From the NCBI RefSeq assembly GCF_000526195.1, contig NZ_JAFP01000001.1:1252014-1316013 (forward strand): a stretch of DNA of 64,000 bases, given 5' to 3'. How positions within the stretch are numbered: the first letter of the stretch is position 1; every line of letters begins with the position of its first letter. Under the pieces are notes generated by a model. It worked only from the letters and a program-made list of their open reading frames with translations. It searched no databases and had not been told where the DNA came from. Below are positions 63,023 to 64,000 of the stretch, piece by piece. A program made the translations under genes and the position numbers. The stretch is from Hippea sp. KM1. GTDB lineage: Bacteria > Campylobacterota_A > Desulfurellia > Desulfurellales > Hippeaceae.

Positions 63023-64000
63023 GAAAAAAGCACTAAAAAGATTTTTGTTGATTTACATCGTATCAACCACCATACTGATAGGCATAGGAGAGTGGTTTTA
63101 CTATAAAATCTCATACAAAAACATAATAGAAAACGAAATCAAATCAATTGAGACAGAAATAAGACTCTTTTTAGAACAAAACAAAGGAATGGTTCTAAAG
63201 ATTATTGAACACAAACTTCGCCCAAAGAATCTAAAAATAGCAATATACAAAAACGGAAAGCTAATATTCTCAGACCTTAATTGCAAGAAAATCCACCTCA
63301 ATAGAAAATTCTGGATCAAAAACGGCTATCTATATTACAGATATGAGACATTAAAAAGATGGGGAAAGGTGGAAATCATTGCTCAAAAGATGCTCGACAA
63401 AGAAAAACTTGTCTTTTTAAAAAGGTCTTTGCTGGCATTCAATGTCTTTTTCCTGGTCTTTTTAACCTTTATATCCTTCTGGCTTGGAAGGGTGTTTCTT
63501 GCTCCCATGAAAGAGGTTATAAACAATTTAGAGGATTTTATAAGGGACTCAACACACGAGATGAACACCCCTTTAAGCACAATCCTAACAAACATAGAAA
63601 TCCTTAAGGAGAAACCAAGCAAAAAAGCAATAGAGAGAATCGAGAAAGCATCTTTGAGGCTTAATAAAATCTTTGACGATTTAAAATACATAAAACTGCA
63701 CCACAAAAAAAAGAGGGATCTGAAAAAAATCAACTTAAAGGATTTTATAAACAAAAGGATAACGCTTTTTGAGACCCAGATTGAAGGCAAAAATCTCAAA
63801 ATAATCAAGGATTGTGATAATACAGAAACCATATTCGACGAAGAAGATCTAATAAGGCTCATGGATAACCTATTATCAAACGCAATTAAATACGCTCCTT
63901 GCAACTCCACCATAACAATTAGGCTAAAAAATGGTGAGTTTTGCATAAAAAACGACGGTGAAATCAAGAATATCAAAAATATCACAAAGAAATTTACAAG
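63012..64000 (+). CDS. Sensor histidine kinase (3' partial)
   Basis: Open from TTG at 63012, overlapping the regulator by 11 bases, to the window edge; about 329 residues are visible. Two membrane spans (about 9-27 and 136-158) flank a short periplasmic region of about 105 residues. The H box is DSTHEMNTPLSTIL, followed by an N box LMDNLLSNAIKYAP. There is no HAMP domain seen. An antisense frame over this gene is not real. The kinase partner is the upstream OmpR-type regulator. Confidence 0.88.
   Translation, partial: MWAEKKALKRFLLIYIVSTTILIGIGEWFYYKISYKNIIENEIKSIETEIRLFLEQNKGMVLKIIEHKLRPKNLKIAIYKNGKLIFSDLNCKKIHLNRKFWIKNGYLYYRYETLKRWGKVEIIAQKMLDKEKLVFLKRSLLAFNVFFLVFLTFISFWLGRVFLAPMKEVINNLEDFIRDSTHEMNTPLSTILTNIEILKEKPSKKAIERIEKASLRLNKIFDDLKYIKLHHKKKRDLKKINLKDFINKRITLFETQIEGKNLKIIKDCDNTETIFDEEDLIRLMDNLLSNAIKYAPCNSTITIRLKNGEFCIKNDGEIKNIKNITKKFT

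Noticed and set aside
63383..63985. Long minus-strand frame of about 200 codons
   Set aside because: It is antisense to the histidine kinase, which has clear H and N boxes in the plus-strand frame.

Overview
The window looks like a piece of chromosome from a Gram-negative, strictly anaerobic bacterium. The overall gene style (lysine- and isoleucine-rich proteins, about 40% GC, ATGA/TAATG-coupled operons) and gene content are most like Hippea/Desulfurella (Desulfurellia, Campylobacterota); that assignment is an inference from protein character, not from a search. Anaerobic traits are a class III ribonucleotide reductase, two radical-SAM activases, a glycyl radical enzyme and ferredoxin-type MinD ATPases. 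A Gram-negative envelope is shown by a TonB receptor, TonB and an MSHA-type pilus locus. No rRNA, transposase, prophage or CRISPR array was seen.

Layout. 1-3.35 kb: the end of an HD-GYP/degenerate-GGDEF regulator, then a leftward MIP18 - two ferredoxin-MinD ATPases - NifX-like - DUF5320 operon. 3.6-6.3 kb: an unknown protein and an EF-G paralogue. 6.3-13.4 kb: two leftward housekeeping units (tRNA-Gln-prs-rplY-pth-asd-usp, and pnp-mtaD-ispE-spoVG). 13.4-19.5 kb: a secreted protein, then glcD-like, glcF-like, galU, serS and pgeF in a tight operon. 19.6-21.2 kb: Uma2 - nucleotidyltransferase - Uma2. 21.2-36.7 kb: an MSHA-type pilus locus (Q, E, A, G, F, C, D, O, P, M, N, I, N/I1, J, K in this order) without a secretin, interrupted between mshE and mshA by a truncated AAA ATPase and an MNT/HEPN pair. 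36.8-45.3 kb: a cobalamin riboswitch ahead of a split nrdD, nrdG, a BtuB-like receptor and TonB, facing a btuFCD-type ABC transporter. 45.4-48 kb: tRNA-fMet, an antitoxin-like/membrane protein pair, and an arginine-to-polyamine operon (speD, argDC, speB). 48-56.7 kb: HAD, NUDIX, antiporter, membrane-anchored protein, RidA, acyl-CoA ligase, then a glycyl radical dehydratase with its activase. 56.8-64 kb: a leftward PqqD - ATP-grasp - PLP decarboxylase - urea-transporter/M23 fusion - TPR operon, divergent from a two-component system whose kinase runs off the window.

Best leads. (1) The last locus looks like an uncharacterised peptide- or envelope-modifying system. (2) Exported proteins of the pilus locus carry a striking excess of Asp-Asn-x-Ser/Thr sites, about 20 in MshQ and 4 in the pilin, suggesting N-glycosylation with an unusual acidic -1 position. 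(3) nrdD is divided from its glycyl-radical domain by an in-frame TAG, with coiled-coil segments on both sides, under a B12 riboswitch. (4) Four genes have a -10 box so close to the start codon that their mRNAs should be leaderless or nearly so. These are predictions from reading the sequence only.
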